32,058 bases of DNA from a virus. Where the stretch lies: IMG/VR virus record IMGVR_UViG_3300042353_000427, positions 1 to 32,058 of that record. One strand, written 5' to 3'. The notes under the pieces were generated by a model. That model was not told the DNA's origin. It made no database searches and was given only the letters and a program-made list of their open reading frames with translations. Each line of letters opens with the position of its first letter. The stretch's first letter is position 1. Shown piece by piece: positions 12,314 to 20,802 of the stretch. A program made the translations under genes and the position numbers.

Positions 12314-12666
12314 CAGACCGCCCCCGCATAGGTGTTGACCTGAGCCGCGCCGAGCGAGATAAGCCGCTTGGTGACGCTACTAGGGAAGAAGATGTCGAGG
12401 TCGTACCGGGCGCTGCCAAGGGGCATAAGCGCCGTCACGGACGCGGGAACCTTGATGGTTGCCACGGTCATGGCTACGTTGAGAGTGATTCTAGGGGTTG
12501 CGCCGATGCTAGAAGCAACCAAGAACGCCGCCGTATTGGGTTGGGAGACGGTCAAGCGCCATTCTGTAGCCGTGTTGAGCGCGGGGTAGGTTGACGGCCA
12601 TACGCCAACCGTGACAATGTCTTGAAACTCTGCACCCTGCGCGAAGATGACATTCCACTTTTCCAT
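12313..12666 (-). CDS. Tail protein, unknown, precedes the fibre
   Basis: The protein is 117 residues. ATG 12666 has AGGAGCC five bases upstream, overlapping the previous stop codon; a longer start at 12693 is rejected. It is a beta-rich protein with MEKWNVIFAQGAEFQDIVTV at the start and several strands (WRLTVSQPNTAAFLVAS, RITLNVAMTVATIKV). The overall look, a short immunoglobulin-like or baseplate-type domain ahead of a fibre, suggests a fibre attachment or tail-tip part. No family confirmed. Confidence 0.7.
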   Translation of the reverse strand: MEKWNVIFAQGAEFQDIVTVGVWPSTYPALNTATEWRLTVSQPNTAAFLVASSIGATPRITLNVAMTVATIKVPASVTALMPLGSARYDLDIFFPSSVTKRLISLGAAQVNTYAGAV

Positions 12667-12674
12667 GCTGGCTC

Positions 12675-14450
12675 CTATTGCTGTTCGGTGCAAGTTACCT
12701 TAACCGCGTTTGGCATTGAGAACCAATACTGCGGTTCTACAGGAACTGTTCCGCTGGTATAAGAGGTTGGGAACTGCTCAACCATGTGAACGATGGTGTC
12801 GTTGCAGATCGGGAGCGCCTCAATAGTCGCGTTGAGGTAGTCGGACTGAAGCACCCCGGGGGCAACACGGGTCGGGCTAGTGTTGCCGTTCTCGGCCATG
12901 TTTCGGGCAACGATTGCGGCGGCTGCCGTGCGGGCGTATGCTCCAATGGAGACGCTTGGGGTAGCGCCAATGGTCGGGTTTGGTTCAACCTCCACAAACG
13001 AGTACGCCCAGCGCCAGTTGCCGTAATACTCATGGTTTGTAATCCGCGCCGGGAACGAACGGCACATAGGAGGCGGCACATCAATGATGGTCGCCCCGAC
13101 GCAGTTTCGGTACGCTTGCGCGTTGCCCTTGGCGGTGACGATGTCCCTCGGATCGTTCCAGCTCGTCCCCTGCAACCCGAAACGCCAGTCTGTCTCGTCT
13201 GCCGAGGAGATGGTGTACGGCGACCACTCCCCATCAATGACCGCAAGGCGGTAGGAGACGTTGCCAAGCTGCCCGATGGTGACCGTTGTTGACGTGTACC
13301 ACGGAATCCAACCAGCCCAAACCGTCCGCCCGAAGGGGATGTTTGAGTTCCGGGAAGCGTAGTCGTCCCGGATCTTGGTGGAGAGCGGGGTTGGGTTCCA
13401 ACCCGGGCTAGTGGTCAAGACTGCCCCGGTACTGTCCTGCACCACAATAGACGCGTCCGTGATGTAGGCCGCACCGATGTCGTTCGGGGCGCGGACAAAG
13501 GTTGCCGCCGACCCTGCCGCGTAGACTTGGTTCGTTGTGAAACTCTGCCCCACGGCGGGGACGTTGGCAAGGGTGCAGTTGTCGTAGTAGGTCAGCCCCT
13601 CAACCATGCGCTGGGGGAACACGGTGCTACAGGTCAACGGGGCGCGAGCCTGATACCCCGTTTGGTTGTACAGGGAAACCAGCACGTTACTGCTCGTGGA
13701 TGCGCCATTGACGGGCTGCATACCTCCGCGGATAGCGGTTTGGTAGAGCTGCATCCGCGTGTTGTATTGCGCCTTGAGGTTCGACCGGGAAATGAATCGA
13801 GTGACCGACCCGTCGCTCACGATGATCTGCTGATTCGCCACCGCGACCGCGTCAAGCACCGTAGCAAGGCTGACGTTCGGGGAGCCGTACAGGTCGCTTA
13901 AGCGCCTCATGTATTCCGGGCTTTGCACGGTAAACCCAGTTGGGGCGGTCAGGTTGTCGGCGCTTGCCGCCGCGCTGATCTGTGCAAGGAGTTCGGTATA
14001 GGTCGTAATCGGGGTAGGCGCGGTCGCGTCATTGACCTGCCAGCGTCCATCGGACGACCATGTTTGGGCAAGGGCAATATTGAGGACGGCCGCCGATGAG
14101 AACTGCCAGTACCAACGCTCGTCCACCAGTTCCACCAACACCGCGCCGCCCTGCTGCGTCCAATAGAACGGCTGCGGGGGTCGGGCGTACAAGCCGCTGA
14201 TGACTACCGACACGCCGCTTGAATCCTCAAGGGTCAAAGAGACGGTGAGATTTGCAAACAGCGCCGCTACCTGAGTCGATGCAATCAAGAAACTGGCGCG
14301 GGTGTTCTGCGTCATACCGACCGGGACATCTACCGAAAACAGGTCAGCCTCGGGTATGCCGATCTGCCGCGCCGTGTCCTGCATAACAGCGTCAGGCAAG
14401 AGGACGGGAATGATCGTCTGCCCTGATGTGATGTACGCTTGTACGCTCAT
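12675..14450 (-). CDS. Large tail-tip protein A, unknown
   Basis: This 591-residue protein is rich in S, T, A, W and Y and in predicted strands, with no coiled coil or membrane segment. The first 100 residues look like a separate domain (SVQAYITSGQTIIPVLL ... RPPQPFYWTQQGGAVLVEL). The middle contains MVEGLTYYDNCTLANVPAVG and GRTVWAGWIPWYTSTTVTIG. Position after the tape measure and one other large gene, and before the fibre, is where baseplate hub or distal tail proteins lie. I recognise no family. Start and stop overlap the neighbours as TAATG or within a few bases. Confidence 0.75.
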   Translation of the reverse strand: MSVQAYITSGQTIIPVLLPDAVMQDTARQIGIPEADLFSVDVPVGMTQNTRASFLIASTQVAALFANLTVSLTLEDSSGVSVVISGLYARPPQPFYWTQQGGAVLVELVDERWYWQFSSAAVLNIALAQTWSSDGRWQVNDATAPTPITTYTELLAQISAAASADNLTAPTGFTVQSPEYMRRLSDLYGSPNVSLATVLDAVAVANQQIIVSDGSVTRFISRSNLKAQYNTRMQLYQTAIRGGMQPVNGASTSSNVLVSLYNQTGYQARAPLTCSTVFPQRMVEGLTYYDNCTLANVPAVGQSFTTNQVYAAGSAATFVRAPNDIGAAYITDASIVVQDSTGAVLTTSPGWNPTPLSTKIRDDYASRNSNIPFGRTVWAGWIPWYTSTTVTIGQLGNVSYRLAVIDGEWSPYTISSADETDWRFGLQGTSWNDPRDIVTAKGNAQAYRNCVGATIIDVPPPMCRSFPARITNHEYYGNWRWAYSFVEVEPNPTIGATPSVSIGAYARTAAAAIVARNMAENGNTSPTRVAPGVLQSDYLNATIEALPICNDTIVHMVEQFPTSYTSGTVPVEPQYWFSMPNAVKVTCTEQQ

Positions 14451-16294
14451 TACGCGTAGTCCTGTGCCGTGCCAAGTTGATAGGCCTGCGCGTTGCTACC
14501 AAGCGCCAGCACGGAACTTGCTTCAATTTGGTTATTTGCGTCGTACCCAAGGGCAAGCGGAGCGGCAACGCTGGGGCTTGCTCCTGAAGGCCACCATTGT
14601 CGGCGACCGCTCACGGTTGAATACCCGTTACTCGTTGCCCCGCCGCCGTCATACGAGCGAAGCGTGCGCGTGTAAACCCCGATGAACGTGCGCTGCCCAG
14701 CAGGGTCAACGTCCCCGTGATTGACCTTCCAGTCATCATGGATGACTATAAAGCCAGAAGGAATAGGGCGGAACGTCCGGACAGGTGGGACGTTGACGCG
14801 AGAGACTACGGTTGTCTCATCTATGGTGACCGATGCCTTGCCCGTCTGAAACACGAAATCCGCGCCCTCGGTGTAGAGCGTTTGCATCCGGTGCATCCGC
14901 GTCTGGGTGCTGACGTTCGTAGTTGTCTTCGACTGCTCTACGGATGTCGCTTGCCCGTCGCCATTAAACTCGGCAAGTGCTTGGTCATTCTTAAATGGGC
15001 CTGCTTGAATAACATTGTTAATAGTGTCAAATTGAGTCGCCGGAACCTCAATACTGATAGTTGGGGTTCCCGGGCTGCAATATTCATTGATGACCGCAAT
15101 ACATGACGCAACCGCTATTGTCTGGGTGGTCAGCGTCTTTGCGCTTGTTTCATTGTCTACCCAATGCGGGACGCCAGCCACGCCGTTGTAGGGGCTATAC
15201 GGGTCAGGAAGAGCGGGGCAATCGCGACCAACACCAAAGGACTTGCCAACAATCTGAGCGAGCGGGACAGGATAAGACGCTACCCCTGCAATATCCGTTG
15301 CAATGGCTGGGGCAAGCGCGTCGATCTCAAATCGAATCTTTGCCTTCTTGAGCATCTCCTGCTCGGTCACCACTATCCGCATGATCTTGCAGCGAGCAAA
15401 GATGATGCGCGACTGAGCAAGAACCACGGCCGCCCAAATCAAACTCCGGACATCGCCGTTGACCGCTCCCTCTAGATCACAAGAGAAACGCAACGTAGCC
15501 CATTGCAGCATCTGGCGATTGCGCTCGTAGGTGAATTCAGCCGAACCAGCAAACGCGGCATCAGGCAAAGCCGTCCGAGCCTGCGAATCGTTGATCTCGT
15601 AGATGAGCGAATTACCCGCCTCGTTGTAGGCGTAGGTCTGAGACTCGCGCCGCCAGTTTCCAACGCCCGGGGCAACCGGAAGAATCGCTCGGCGGAAAAG
15701 ATCCGCGTAGGGAGCCTTGCCGCTTACTGCGCCCGATGTCCCACTCGCGGCGGCAGTAGCCGTTGTCCCGGTTGCCGCAAGGTCAACCACCAACACGCCC
15801 GACACCGTGCGCGTGATATGCCCGCCAGCGTCAAGAGCAAATCGAGATGTCCAGCGGTGTGAAAGAATCGGGTATGGGCTTGGTTCTTGTTGATTATTTC
15901 CATTAAGCGCCAAGGCTGCCGAAATTGTGAAATTCACAACACAAGCACGACGACCGCTAATTTCCGTCACCGTAATTGACATCAACGGGCCGCGCATGGT
16001 GTCGGGGTGGCTGATGTTGAGGAGGTTTTCCGTACCCTCTGGCGTTGTTACGCTGACCAAAACATTCTCAACGCGCCCTGTTACTTTTTGAAATCTAAGG
16101 GCAAGTTCGGTATAGGTGTTTGTGCCATCCGAAATTAAACAACTGCCAGCAACATTAACCTCGTATCGGATCAGCGTGTAGCCATCTTCGGCATAGACGG
16201 GCTTATGGTCGTATGACGAAATGTTCGCGTAGGGAAGCGTGTAGGTCGTTGAGTCAAACGTAAACGAGACAAAGGTGCTTCCATTACTTGGCAT
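14450..16294 (-). CDS. Large tail-tip protein B, unknown
   Basis: This 614-residue beta-rich protein directly follows the tape measure gene (TAATG). The N-terminus begins with a short domain (FVSFTFDSTTYTLPYANI). The middle region contains QTYAYNEAGNSLIYEIND, EFTYERNRQMLQWATLRFSC and later KARIRFEIDALAP-like strands. The C-terminal part has FIVIHDDWKVNHGDVDPAG. In siphophages this slot encodes the distal tail or hub protein, which is the likely role here. No family was recognised and no lytic motif is seen. Confidence 0.75.
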   Translation of the reverse strand: MPSNGSTFVSFTFDSTTYTLPYANISSYDHKPVYAEDGYTLIRYEVNVAGSCLISDGTNTYTELALRFQKVTGRVENVLVSVTTPEGTENLLNISHPDTMRGPLMSITVTEISGRRACVVNFTISAALALNGNNQQEPSPYPILSHRWTSRFALDAGGHITRTVSGVLVVDLAATGTTATAAASGTSGAVSGKAPYADLFRRAILPVAPGVGNWRRESQTYAYNEAGNSLIYEINDSQARTALPDAAFAGSAEFTYERNRQMLQWATLRFSCDLEGAVNGDVRSLIWAAVVLAQSRIIFARCKIMRIVVTEQEMLKKAKIRFEIDALAPAIATDIAGVASYPVPLAQIVGKSFGVGRDCPALPDPYSPYNGVAGVPHWVDNETSAKTLTTQTIAVASCIAVINEYCSPGTPTISIEVPATQFDTINNVIQAGPFKNDQALAEFNGDGQATSVEQSKTTTNVSTQTRMHRMQTLYTEGADFVFQTGKASVTIDETTVVSRVNVPPVRTFRPIPSGFIVIHDDWKVNHGDVDPAGQRTFIGVYTRTLRSYDGGGATSNGYSTVSGRRQWWPSGASPSVAAPLALGYDANNQIEASSVLALGSNAQAYQLGTAQDYA

Positions 16295-17031
16295 TAAACT
16301 CGCGCCCCCATAAGTCGTAGATCGTCTAGGAAAGGTTTATTGAGTTCTGAGAAATCAATTTCAGGCTTGGTGTTGAGATTGATTTCCCGAATGTCCTTGC
16401 CAATTTGTTCAATTGAAACACCAAGGTTCTTAAAGAAATCACCGCCCATAAACGTAGGAATCATCTGTAAGCCGATACCGTACAGTTCAATTAAACGTCC
16501 AATGATGTCAATGACTTTGGGAAGCCATGTTTCTAAATACTGCAATACCTTGGCTACTTGTTGCAGAATTGGGCCGACAATGGCGGCTCCTGCGGTAGCA
16601 AATACGGATCGAAACCGGAACAGCGACCGCTCAATTTCACCCTCCGCCGACACCACCCTTGCAGCCAACGCGCCGCCCATGTTTGCGGCTCGCATTTTCT
16701 CCCCCATCATTGCCATTTCATTGCCAAGGTCTGCAAGCTGAACTGCTGGGCTGTACTCGCGGATGTCGTCTACAAACTCTAGAACAAACTGGCGCAACTG
16801 CATAAACGCGTCGTAGATCATCTTGGCCGCTTTGATTATTTGAACAACAGCAATCTTAAGGGCAGAATATATCGCAGTAATGATTCCGCTGACCATTTCC
16901 GAAGCCAATGCAGCGACTGAAAGCCCACCAGACATTGCTTTGCCTATGCCACCCGCAGCACCGCCAGCACCGCCAGCAGAAGACCCGCCGCCCTCGTTGA
17001 TGTCGATGGTGATCTTTCCTAAGTCTTGCAT
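16294..17031 (-). CDS. Short tape-measure-like protein
   Basis: The protein is 245 residues. ATG 17031 is part of TAATG with GGGAGG eight bases upstream; the extra five codons to 17046 are dropped. An N-terminal G/A/S stretch (GGGSSAGGAGGAAGGIGKA) leads into long hydrophobic helices (SEMVSGIITAIYSALKIAVV and AGAAIVGPILQQVAKVLQYL), the usual composition of tape measure proteins. Position after the tail chaperones and terminator and before the tip genes agrees. At about 0.15 nm per residue of helix it would span only 35-40 nm, very short for a siphophage, so the tail is stubby or this protein is only part of the ruler. Confidence 0.7.
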   Translation of the reverse strand: MQDLGKITIDINEGGGSSAGGAGGAAGGIGKAMSGGLSVAALASEMVSGIITAIYSALKIAVVQIIKAAKMIYDAFMQLRQFVLEFVDDIREYSPAVQLADLGNEMAMMGEKMRAANMGGALAARVVSAEGEIERSLFRFRSVFATAGAAIVGPILQQVAKVLQYLETWLPKVIDIIGRLIELYGIGLQMIPTFMGGDFFKNLGVSIEQIGKDIREINLNTKPEIDFSELNKPFLDDLRLMGARV

Positions 17032-17495
17032 TATTGAACCTCCCACGTCATTTCAAACGCGCACAGGAAAGTCTCGGTTCCACGCATCCAGCCGACCGCC
17101 TCGTCTACCGCCTCAATCTGCCCACCGCTGCGCCATGTGAGCGGGATGGTTAGCCGACCGCCGAGCGTGTTCTGAATCAGGAGCGTGCGTAGCCCGTCGA
17201 TGAATTGCTCGATACCCTCATCGCCAGCAATGCGTTCGGTAGCCCGGTTGGTGTTGTCAAACAGGCCGCGCCACCAGACCGTGATCTGAATCGTTGATTC
17301 AAGCAGCCCAACGCCGCTACGAGGGTGCAGGGCAGCGTCTCCGCTGGGGACGATCTGTACCGCATACTGGGCAAGCATTTCGTCTCCGGGCTTCTCCGCC
17401 ACATAGACGGCATCCCCGTAGCCGCTCGTAGACATCCAATTACGGATCTCGTCACGCAGCGCAAGCCAAATGCCCGCGTTACTTTGCACGGTCAT
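17031..17495 (-). CDS. Tail terminator-like protein
   Basis: This 154-residue protein has an N-terminal helix (WLALRDEIRNWM), then strands with YAVQIVPSGDAALHPRSG and STIQITVWWRGLFD, a helix (RIAGDEGIEQFIDGLRTLL) and a last strand (TFLCAFEMTWEV). This order of helix, antiparallel strands and helix resembles tail terminator proteins of the lambda gpU kind, which cap the tail tube. Its place between the chaperone fusion and the tape measure is not the lambda order, so the call rests on fold resemblance. Coupled by ATGA upstream and TAATG downstream. Confidence 0.6.
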   Translation of the reverse strand: MTVQSNAGIWLALRDEIRNWMSTSGYGDAVYVAEKPGDEMLAQYAVQIVPSGDAALHPRSGVGLLESTIQITVWWRGLFDNTNRATERIAGDEGIEQFIDGLRTLLIQNTLGGRLTIPLTWRSGGQIEAVDEAVGWMRGTETFLCAFEMTWEVQ

Positions 17496-18000
17496 TGGTT
17501 TGCCGCCTTGCTGTGTTCGATTTGCATACGCGTCTTGAAGGCAAGGGATGCGTCACCTGTAGTAAGACGGATAATGTGTTCGGTCAGCTCGGGCGATCCA
17601 AACGCAACAGCAATGCCTTGCGCGAATACGAGGGACTGTCGCGCTTCAATCATGGGGATGTTCTGCGCTAGTCCCATTGCCGTGTTCTCATCAAATTCCG
17701 AGGGGAGCCGTCCGTATGTCGCAACGAATAGGGATACCCCCCTTGCTATTTTCCCGCCTGCTCTACCGCCTGACCCATACGCGCAAAGACTGCGAAGAGG
17801 ATCTCGTCCGACGCGTTAGCAGCTACTTCGGGCGAGCGTGCTACTTTTCGTAAGGCTGCTGCGACATCCGCGACTTGCGGTTGCCCGTCTTGCTTCCCGC
17901 TCAATGCGGCGAGCGCCTCGTTCCATTGAACCACCAACGCGCCGGACGGAATTTCTACGCGGAAGAGAAGCGGGTCGGTATCTGGGGTAAGGTCGATCAT
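17492..18000 (-). CDS. Tail assembly chaperone, -1 frameshift fusion (G-T like)
   Basis: The zero frame 17746-18000 ends GCG GGA AAA TAG. Slipping back one base on G-GGA-AAA lets translation continue ATA GCA AGG ... without a stop into the frame that ends at 17492. The fusion has 169 residues: 84 from the first frame and 85 after the slip. The first residues of the second frame (LFVATYGRLPSEFDENTAMG) have no start or ribosome site of their own. In lambda and many siphophages, G and G-T made this way hold the tape measure and recruit the tube protein; the position here, between tube and tape measure genes, fits. Confidence 0.85.
17746..18000 (-). CDS. Tail assembly chaperone, short form (G-like)
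   Basis: This 84-residue product of normal termination at the TAG just after the slippery site starts one base after the tail tube stop. It is acidic at the start (MIDLTPDTDPLLFRVEI) and helical later (VADVAAALRKVARSPEVAAN, DEILFAVFARMGQAVEQA). It shares its N-terminus with the longer fusion; the short form is expected to be the more abundant. Confidence 0.8.
   Translation of the reverse strand: MIDLTPDTDPLLFRVEIPSGALVVQWNEALAALSGKQDGQPQVADVAAALRKVARSPEVAANASDEILFAVFARMGQAVEQAGK
17749..17755 (-). promoter_or_regulatory. Programmed -1 frameshift slippery site GGGAAAA
   Basis: On the minus strand the heptamer G GGA AAA is in the correct phase (X-XXY-YYZ), directly before the TAG stop. About six bases beyond it, AGGG and CCCT can form a small hairpin. 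The heptamer type matches those used by lambda-like tail chaperones. Confidence 0.88.
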
Positions 18001-18001
18001 G

Positions 18002-18490
18002 TCAGGAAGTATAAGAGGCGGCGAGCAAATTGCTACCGTCTGGGATGGCGCGGAAGGTCAAACCCATACGTTGCTCGACGTTGCCGAATTGCGAGTGCGC
18101 GATTGCGTCACCCATCAAGAAGCAACGCCCAAAGGTGTAGCCCGTCTTGCCAGCCGTCGCTGGGTCAATTTGAACCCCAAACGTCCCGCTATCACCAACC
18201 AAGAGGCGGCCAACGGTCGAGGTGTACGCCGCACCTCGCTGGCGCACCTGAAGGCTTGTCAAGACCGACGCATCCCACTTGACCAGCGTGACAGTAATCG
18301 TCGCGCTCGTGTTTTGAACCACCATTTCCTCAGGAGTCGCACCCGAGGCGACGGTTTTGATTTCATGGATGTTGTCCGAATAGGAGACTTGTGGGAGGTT
18401 GTCGTTGTCGGTCAAGCCCAGCTCAACATAGCCAGCGCCGACATTGACATAAATAGACGTTGGGCCAGCGACGAAGATTGCGGTTGCCAT
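18002..18490 (-). CDS. Major tail tube protein
   Basis: This 162-residue beta-rich protein begins MATAIFVAGPTSIYVNVGAG, a common beginning of siphophage tube subunits. Strands alternate with short turns throughout (ATITVTLVKWDASVL, GTFGVQIDPATAGK) and it ends QRMGLTFRAIPDGSN. It lies directly before the frameshifted chaperones, as tube genes usually do. The subunits stack as hexameric rings to form the tail tube. Coupled by one-base stop-start overlap with the tail completion gene. Confidence 0.82.
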   Translation of the reverse strand: MATAIFVAGPTSIYVNVGAGYVELGLTDNDNLPQVSYSDNIHEIKTVASGATPEEMVVQNTSATITVTLVKWDASVLTSLQVRQRGAAYTSTVGRLLVGDSGTFGVQIDPATAGKTGYTFGRCFLMGDAIAHSQFGNVEQRMGLTFRAIPDGSNLLAASYTS

Positions 18491-19179
18491 TACTTGAGTT
18501 TTCCTTTGAGGATCTTTGCTAGACCGATTCTAATGGTTTTGCCTATGGCACTAAATTCCACGGCGGTCGGGACAAGGAACGGACGTGCGGGAACGTCTAC
18601 GCCGCCCCACGCCATGACGTAATCTTTGCCCTGAGACAAGTTCTCGGTGTTGGGATTCGCCCCCGTCGCATGGGTGCGCTTGCCCTTGCGTGTCAGCGGG
18701 ATAAAGTTCGGGCCGTCCGTTGAGAAGCCCTTCTCATGGTAGATGCCGTAGATAGCGCCGGACATCGTCACGGATAGGCGGGCGGGGCCAGTCTGCTCTG
18801 CTTTCGCCCCAATCGACCGCAACAGGTTCCCGGTATCCCGGAGGGGCTGTCCACCATTTCGGTAGGACTGCCCGGTCATCTGGTACTCGGTCACCATAAC
18901 GTTCTTCACAACGACCGAGCCGTCCTTCTTCTTGCGGCTGACCGCCTTGAGGACTTGGCGGGTCGCGCTGGCAACCTCGCCCTCCCGGGGCTTCTTAGTC
19001 GTCCAGAACTCGCCCGACATGGGTTTGAGCGCCGCGAGGGCTACCGTCTCCCCGTTCGGGCCGCGTCCTTCGCTCTTTGCAATGTGCTGCTTCGCGTAAG
19101 CCGAGATAGCCGCCGCAATGCCGTTGCGGACAGACTCGTTGGCGAGCGCCTTGCTGATTCTCTTGCGCCACGGCTCCAC
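18490..19179 (-). CDS. Tail completion / virion morphogenesis protein (Mu gpG/gpS type)
   Basis: This 229-residue protein shows the family marks QPLRDTGNLLRSI in the middle (about residues 111-123) and the C-terminal ARPFLVPTA motif, as in Mu- and P2-type virion morphogenesis proteins. GAIYGIYHEKGFSTDG before a basic insert corresponds to the family's Y-G-x-x-H-x-x-G. It is strongly basic at both ends. It would act at the head-tail joint. It sits two bases after the DUF1320-like connector gene. Confidence 0.82.
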   Translation of the reverse strand: MEPWRKRISKALANESVRNGIAAAISAYAKQHIAKSEGRGPNGETVALAALKPMSGEFWTTKKPREGEVASATRQVLKAVSRKKKDGSVVVKNVMVTEYQMTGQSYRNGGQPLRDTGNLLRSIGAKAEQTGPARLSVTMSGAIYGIYHEKGFSTDGPNFIPLTRKGKRTHATGANPNTENLSQGKDYVMAWGGVDVPARPFLVPTAVEFSAIGKTIRIGLAKILKGKLK

Positions 19180-19180
19180 G

Positions 19181-19675
19181 TCAGCGCCCCGGCATCGTGT
19201 TCGGGAGGCGAGGGCGGAAGAAGCTGCTATTGCTTACCCCGTTGTACCACGCGAGCGTCTGCAATGGGGTGGCTTGCACCGCTGGCACGCCCGCACTAGC
19301 CGCCTTGGCGACTGTGCCAAATATCATCTTCCCGTCCCGGAGTGCTTCCAGCATTGAGTACGCCTGCTTGAGACGCTGCTCCACGGCTGGGGTGATCTTC
19401 ATGGCGCGGCGCTGAAAGAGCGCCTCGACCGCCAAGTCAACAACGAGCGTCATCAGCAGGGGGTCGTGAGCCGCTGAGAGCGTCGTCAAATCCAAATCGG
19501 TGTAGATGTTGCCTACCCGCGTGTACGCCTGCACGATCCCCGTAGCGCGTTCTAGCGCGTGCGTAGTCACCGGGTTGGAGCCGAGCATGGGACTACCGAG
19601 GTCGCTGCACAGTTGTGCAATGATCTGGGCATCGAGCGCGGCTTCCAAATCGGCGTAGGTGGCGTATGCAGTCAT
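19181..19675 (-). CDS. Head-tail connector, DUF1320 (Mu gp36-like)
   Basis: This 164-residue protein opens TAYATYADLEAALDAQIIAQL, the start signature of the DUF1320 family. An all-helical body follows with ALERATGIVQAYTRVGNIY and LMTLVVDLAVEALFQRR. The C-terminus carries a short strand region before a basic end. In Mu-like phages this protein joins the portal and tail. It is separated from the capsid gene by a strong hairpin (19690-19723), which may lower its expression relative to capsid. Confidence 0.85.
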   Translation of the reverse strand: MTAYATYADLEAALDAQIIAQLCSDLGSPMLGSNPVTTHALERATGIVQAYTRVGNIYTDLDLTTLSAAHDPLLMTLVVDLAVEALFQRRAMKITPAVEQRLKQAYSMLEALRDGKMIFGTVAKAASAGVPAVQATPLQTLAWYNGVSNSSFFRPRLPNTMPGR

Positions 19676-19689
19676 GTGTTCCGCCTAGA

Positions 19690-19723
19690 GAGGGGGGTGG
19701 GAACCGAAGTCCCCACCACCCTC
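19690..19723 (-). other. UUCG hairpin after the capsid gene
   Basis: On the minus strand GAGGGTGGTGGGGAC (19723-19709) pairs with GTTCCCACCCCCCTC (19704-19690) through fourteen of fifteen positions around a TTCG loop. No T-run follows. It lies 20 bases beyond the capsid stop, so it is likely to protect the capsid message from 3' decay or partly stop transcription, which would help capsid outnumber downstream products. Confidence 0.7.
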
Positions 19724-19742
19724 ATCCTGAGAGGCTGAATAA

Positions 19743-20777
19743 TCAGGCTGTGACGTTGGCGCACAGGAACCCAGAGACTGGAGCAACCAGTTCCGAGGTG
19801 CTGTTGTCAATGACGCGACCTTCAATACGGCGATCCTTCGGATCGTCCCAGTTCTCAACCGTCATATCTTCGAATGCGAAGATCTGGCAGGTGCTGAACG
19901 AGGTCGAACCTTCGACACCAATCAAGCCACCGGGGCGGCTCACGAAGATTGCCGAGTTGCCGTACACGAACGAACGAGTCGCCGAGGCTGCGCCCTTGCG
20001 GGTCGTAATCTTGACCGAGTCGTCAACGACAACCGAAACGCCGAACAGATTCGGCGGGAGGCCGTAACGGCTGAAGATGTCAGAGCCTTGCAAGAACGGC
20101 AAGGCGGCTGGGTAGTTCTTCACGTAGTCACGGATTTCGGCCGCCTGTGAGATGATGTTTGCAACGGTCGGACTAATGACCATGCAAATATCTTCGCTAC
20201 GAACCGCGCCACCAGTTGCGAGCGAGATGCGCTGGAGCGCGTCTTGGATACTTGCCTGAATGACGTTAGTGGACGAACTCGTCCAAACGCCCTTCCAAGC
20301 ACCAGCAGTAGCCTGATAGTTGCCTGCTGCGGTAAACGCCGTAACTGCTGCGGTGTTGGTCAGCGCGGTAGCCGTTCGCATGGAGCGAGCGGTCATAGCG
20401 AGCTGTGCCTTGCTGCGAGCGTGCTGGGCAACGATGTCCCACGCGGCTTGCTTAACCGTCTCGTTCGGAATGTAGAACGGGAAGGCGAAACGTTGCGCCG
20501 TGAAGGTAACGAAATCGTGCTGGTTCATCTTGCCGACCGGACGGTCATTGCCAAGAGGCCAGATAAATTCGTTAACGTCGGTCACGCGCACGTTGTCGTC
20601 CGAATCAAGACGCAGGTAATACCCCGTCTGTTGATTGCAGGCAACGATTTGAGCGTAACGGGTGATGGCAAACGAATTCACCGCACGGGTGAACTCAACT
20701 TGGAGAGCGCCAGTTGCGAGCGCGTTGGTGGAGGGGACGTAAGTGTTTAGACCGCCTCCGACTGTTACATAGGCCAT
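19743..20777 (-). CDS. Major capsid protein
   Basis: The protein is 344 residues. AAAGGAGG, the best ribosome site in the window, lies just before the ATG, as expected for the most abundant protein. The sequence has HK97-fold features: an N-terminal arm (VTVGGGLNTYVPSTNAL), helix-rich middle with WDIVAQHARSKAQLAMTARS, then IQASIQDALQRI, SPTVANIISQAAEIRDYV and a strand-rich end (FAFEDMTVENWDDPKD). Its position after protease-scaffold and decoration genes agrees. The N-terminal GGGLNTYVPST recurs in the protease-scaffold protein just before the internal scaffold start. Confidence 0.9.
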   Translation of the reverse strand: MAYVTVGGGLNTYVPSTNALATGALQVEFTRAVNSFAITRYAQIVACNQQTGYYLRLDSDDNVRVTDVNEFIWPLGNDRPVGKMNQHDFVTFTAQRFAFPFYIPNETVKQAAWDIVAQHARSKAQLAMTARSMRTATALTNTAAVTAFTAAGNYQATAGAWKGVWTSSSTNVIQASIQDALQRISLATGGAVRSEDICMVISPTVANIISQAAEIRDYVKNYPAALPFLQGSDIFSRYGLPPNLFGVSVVVDDSVKITTRKGAASATRSFVYGNSAIFVSRPGGLIGVEGSTSFSTCQIFAFEDMTVENWDDPKDRRIEGRVIDNSTSELVAPVSGFLCANVTA

Positions 20778-20802
20778 TTGATGACCTCCTTTCGAGTGCT
20801 AA

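Noticed and set aside
17492-17677. Independent 61-codon gene starting at ATG 17677
   Set aside because: The frame is open upstream back to the slippery site with protein-like sequence, and no ribosome site precedes the ATG; the frameshift fusion explains it better.
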